From Paenibacillus sp. FSL K6-1096 (GTDB lineage: Bacteria; Bacillota; Bacilli; Paenibacillales; Paenibacillaceae): a DNA stretch of 64,000 nucleotides. How positions within the stretch are numbered: position 1 is the stretch's first letter; each line of letters opens with the position of its first letter. Shown here piece by piece: positions 62,156-64,000 of the stretch. The stretch spans positions 5,766,001 to 5,830,000 of the forward strand of contig NZ_CP150274.1 in assembly GCF_037977055.1 (NCBI RefSeq), written 5' to 3'. Under the pieces are notes generated by a model, which was not told the DNA's origin, did no database searches, and saw nothing but the letters and a program-made list of their open reading frames with translations. A program made the translations under genes and the position numbers.

Positions 62156-62980
62156 ATGGATATGATTACGGCAATCATTCTTGCCATCGTAGAAGGAATA
62201 ACCGAATTCATCCCGGTGTCGTCAACGGGACACATGATTCTGACGACCAAGCTGCTGGGCTTCAGTGAGCAGGATTCGATCATGAAGACCTATGAGATTG
62301 TGATCCAGCTTGGGGCGATTCTGGCGATTGCCCTGGTGTACCGCCAGCGGGTGCTGAATCTGCTTGGCATCGGACGCAGCCGCAGAAGCAGCGGCGTTAT
62401 GCCGGCATCGCGCCTGAATCTGATTCATGTGCTGCTGGGTATCGTGCCTGCGCTTGCTGTAGCTTTTTTCGCCCGTGATTTCATCAAAAGCCTGTTCGGG
62501 GCATCCACCGTGCTCTGGGCGCTGGTGGCCGGGGGGATTCTGATGATTGTTGCGGAATGGGTGAACAAGCGCAAGATCCGCATCACCGCGCATGAGCTGG
62601 ATGACCTGTCCTACGGGCAGGCGCTGGCGATCGGACTCTATCAGATTATCTCTGTTCTCTGGCCCGGATTCTCCCGCTCCGGTTCGACCATCTCCGGGGG
62701 GATGCTGAGCGGTGTCAGCTACAAGGCTTCGGCGGACTTCTCCTTCCTCATCGCCATTCCGATTATGTGTGCGGCCTCAGGCTATGAGCTGCTTGATTCC
62801 TACCGCAATTTCACGACGGAGACGATCGGATATTTTGTCGTCGGCTTCATTATTTCCTTCATTGTGGCCTATGTGGTTGTCGTTCTGTTCATGCGGATGA
62901 TCCAGAAGATCAGACCTACACACTTCGCCATCTACCGCTTCATTCTTGCAGCCGTCTTCTGGCTGTTTATTATGCGTTAA
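62156..62980 (+). CDS. uppP: Undecaprenyl-diphosphatase UppP (BacA)
   Basis: Integral membrane enzyme (274 aa) that dephosphorylates undecaprenyl diphosphate for reuse in wall synthesis, and contributes to bacitracin resistance. Signature motifs: GITEFIPVSSTGHMIL near residue 13 and LWPGFSRSGSTISGG near 165; about eight helices. ATG 62156 follows AGGAGGAA; the in-frame ATG 62132 has no ribosome site. Confidence 0.95.
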   Translation: MDMITAIILAIVEGITEFIPVSSTGHMILTTKLLGFSEQDSIMKTYEIVIQLGAILAIALVYRQRVLNLLGIGRSRRSSGVMPASRLNLIHVLLGIVPALAVAFFARDFIKSLFGASTVLWALVAGGILMIVAEWVNKRKIRITAHELDDLSYGQALAIGLYQIISVLWPGFSRSGSTISGGMLSGVSYKASADFSFLIAIPIMCAASGYELLDSYRNFTTETIGYFVVGFIISFIVAYVVVVLFMRMIQKIRPTHFAIYRFILAAVFWLFIMR

Positions 62981-63123
62981 GCCTCCGAAGTTCCGGGGAA
63001 GGAACCGCTCCTGACATCACACGCTTGCCCGGTCGCTCAAGGTAACGGTATAGCATAGTGCCTGGACCCGAGGATTCCGAAACAGAATAGCAATTTTACC
63101 GTTAAAGGCAGGAGTGAATCAAG

Positions 63124-64000
63124 GTGCGTCTAGTATCCGTGAATCGGCTTCAGGCGGGAATGAAGCTGGGTAAAAAAATATATAATGATGAAGGGCTGGT
63201 TCTCCTCGCTGACGGGGTAGAGCTGACTGATGCCTTGATCCGGCGGCTCGCCAAGATCGATATCGGCTACATCTATATTGAGGACGCGGCCACGGAGGAT
63301 ATCGTTATTCCCGGTATGCTGCAGGACGAGACGCGCAATCAGGCGCTCAAGGTGATCCGGGGCCAGTTCCAGCAAATGTCTGGCGCTTCCGGGATAACCA
63401 AAGGCTTCTACCATCTGGACAAGAAATTCTCCAAAATCATGGATTCGATTCTCGAAGATATGTCCTCGCAGGAGGACCCGATGATCATGCTGCTTGATAT
63501 GCATACGGCAGACAACTACCTGTACGTCCATTCCCTGAATGTATGCCTGTATACGCTGGTGCTGGGTATTGCCCACGGGTACAGCAGGGAAGAGCTCCGG
63601 ACGATCGGCCTGGGCGCGCTCCTGCATGACATCGGCAAGACACAGATTCCCGTCAAAATTGTCCAGAAGCCCGGTATGCTCAGTGATGAGGAGTTCCGCA
63701 TCATGCAGGCCCATACCGAGATCGGCTACAAGATTCTTAAGGATGAGCCGAATATTCCGCTGCTGGCGGCCCACTGCGCGCTGCAGCATCACGAACGCAT
63801 AGACGGCTCGGGGTATCCGCGCGGACTGACCGGCCAGCAGATCCATGAATATGCGAAATGGCTCGGGGTAGCGGACTCCTATGACGCCATGACCTCCAAC
63901 CGGATCTACAAAAAAGCGATGCTGCCCCATCAGGCGGTTGAGGCGCTGTATGTCGGCTCCGGGACTCTATATGAGCAGAAGCAGCTGGAGCTGTTCAGAG
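63124..64000 (+). CDS. HD-GYP domain protein (3' partial)
   Basis: Open to the right edge (292 codons seen). The N-terminal part (about 1-100; MRLVSVNRLQAGMKLGKKIY) parallels the HD-GYP protein at 59037. The HD-GYP domain has VHSLNVC, an intact ALLHDIGKTQIP, HTEIGYKIL, LQHHERIDGSGYP and DSYDAMTSN, so c-di-GMP phosphodiesterase activity is likely. GTG 63124 has AGGAG nine bases upstream. The end of the protein is not in the window. Confidence 0.9.
   Translation, partial: MRLVSVNRLQAGMKLGKKIYNDEGLVLLADGVELTDALIRRLAKIDIGYIYIEDAATEDIVIPGMLQDETRNQALKVIRGQFQQMSGASGITKGFYHLDKKFSKIMDSILEDMSSQEDPMIMLLDMHTADNYLYVHSLNVCLYTLVLGIAHGYSREELRTIGLGALLHDIGKTQIPVKIVQKPGMLSDEEFRIMQAHTEIGYKILKDEPNIPLLAAHCALQHHERIDGSGYPRGLTGQQIHEYAKWLGVADSYDAMTSNRIYKKAMLPHQAVEALYVGSGTLYEQKQLELFR

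Overview
The window looks like a chromosomal segment of a Paenibacillus species (Firmicutes, Bacillales). The basis is the GC-rich coding sequence with AT-rich regulatory gaps, strong AAGGAGG-type ribosome sites, SLH-anchored exoenzymes, a Bacillus-type sufCDSUB order, a YhbH sporulation protein, LicT/BglP control and YunC/YunD-type genes. This assignment is inference from gene content; no rRNA, tRNA, CRISPR array, prophage or insertion sequence was recognised.

Positions 1-18.8 kb form an alpha-glucan and alpha-galactoside region. A giant cell-surface enzyme, cut by the left edge, carries a pullulanase and an alpha-amylase catalytic domain plus starch-binding and three SLH domains. It is followed by a cytoplasmic neopullulanase/cyclomaltodextrinase on the minus strand. 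Divergent from that are a maltodextrin-type ABC importer (binding lipoprotein and two permeases, no ATPase), a chemoreceptor, an AraC regulator and a GH4 alpha-galactosidase/alpha-glucosidase. The likely flow is polymer cleavage at the wall, import of oligosaccharides, then intracellular hydrolysis. The divergent control region holds good sigma-A promoters, a cre-like site, several TTTG..CAAA palindromes and a leader hairpin.

Positions 19-37.4 kb are a surface, sporulation and unknown-function region: a stalk-domain protein, a PadR-DUF2812 pair with well-placed operators, YhbH, two overlapping genes for very large DUF11-repeat proteins (15 repeats plus 4), a methyltransferase, a lipoprotein, a stalk-domain protein with five repeats, and small membrane or unknown proteins. 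Three genes here (yhbH, the large DUF11 gene, the methyltransferase) are best explained by rare start codons (CTG, ATT, CTG).

Positions 37.6-49.6 kb hold a Dps-like ferritin, a divergent MarR/nitroreductase pair, the iron-sulfur cluster operon sufCDSUB behind a Fur-like site, a gap with repeat motifs, and a heterodimeric ABC exporter behind a tandem hairpin repeat.

Positions 49.6-64 kb hold a small unknown gene, licT and bglP (each behind its own RAT/terminator leader), a Fur-box-preceded Btr-like AraC regulator and a four-gene siderophore uptake operon. Then come a HD-GYP protein lacking the HD histidine, an orphan MoaD, a YunD-like metallophosphatase, undecaprenyl-diphosphatase and a second HD-GYP protein cut by the right edge.
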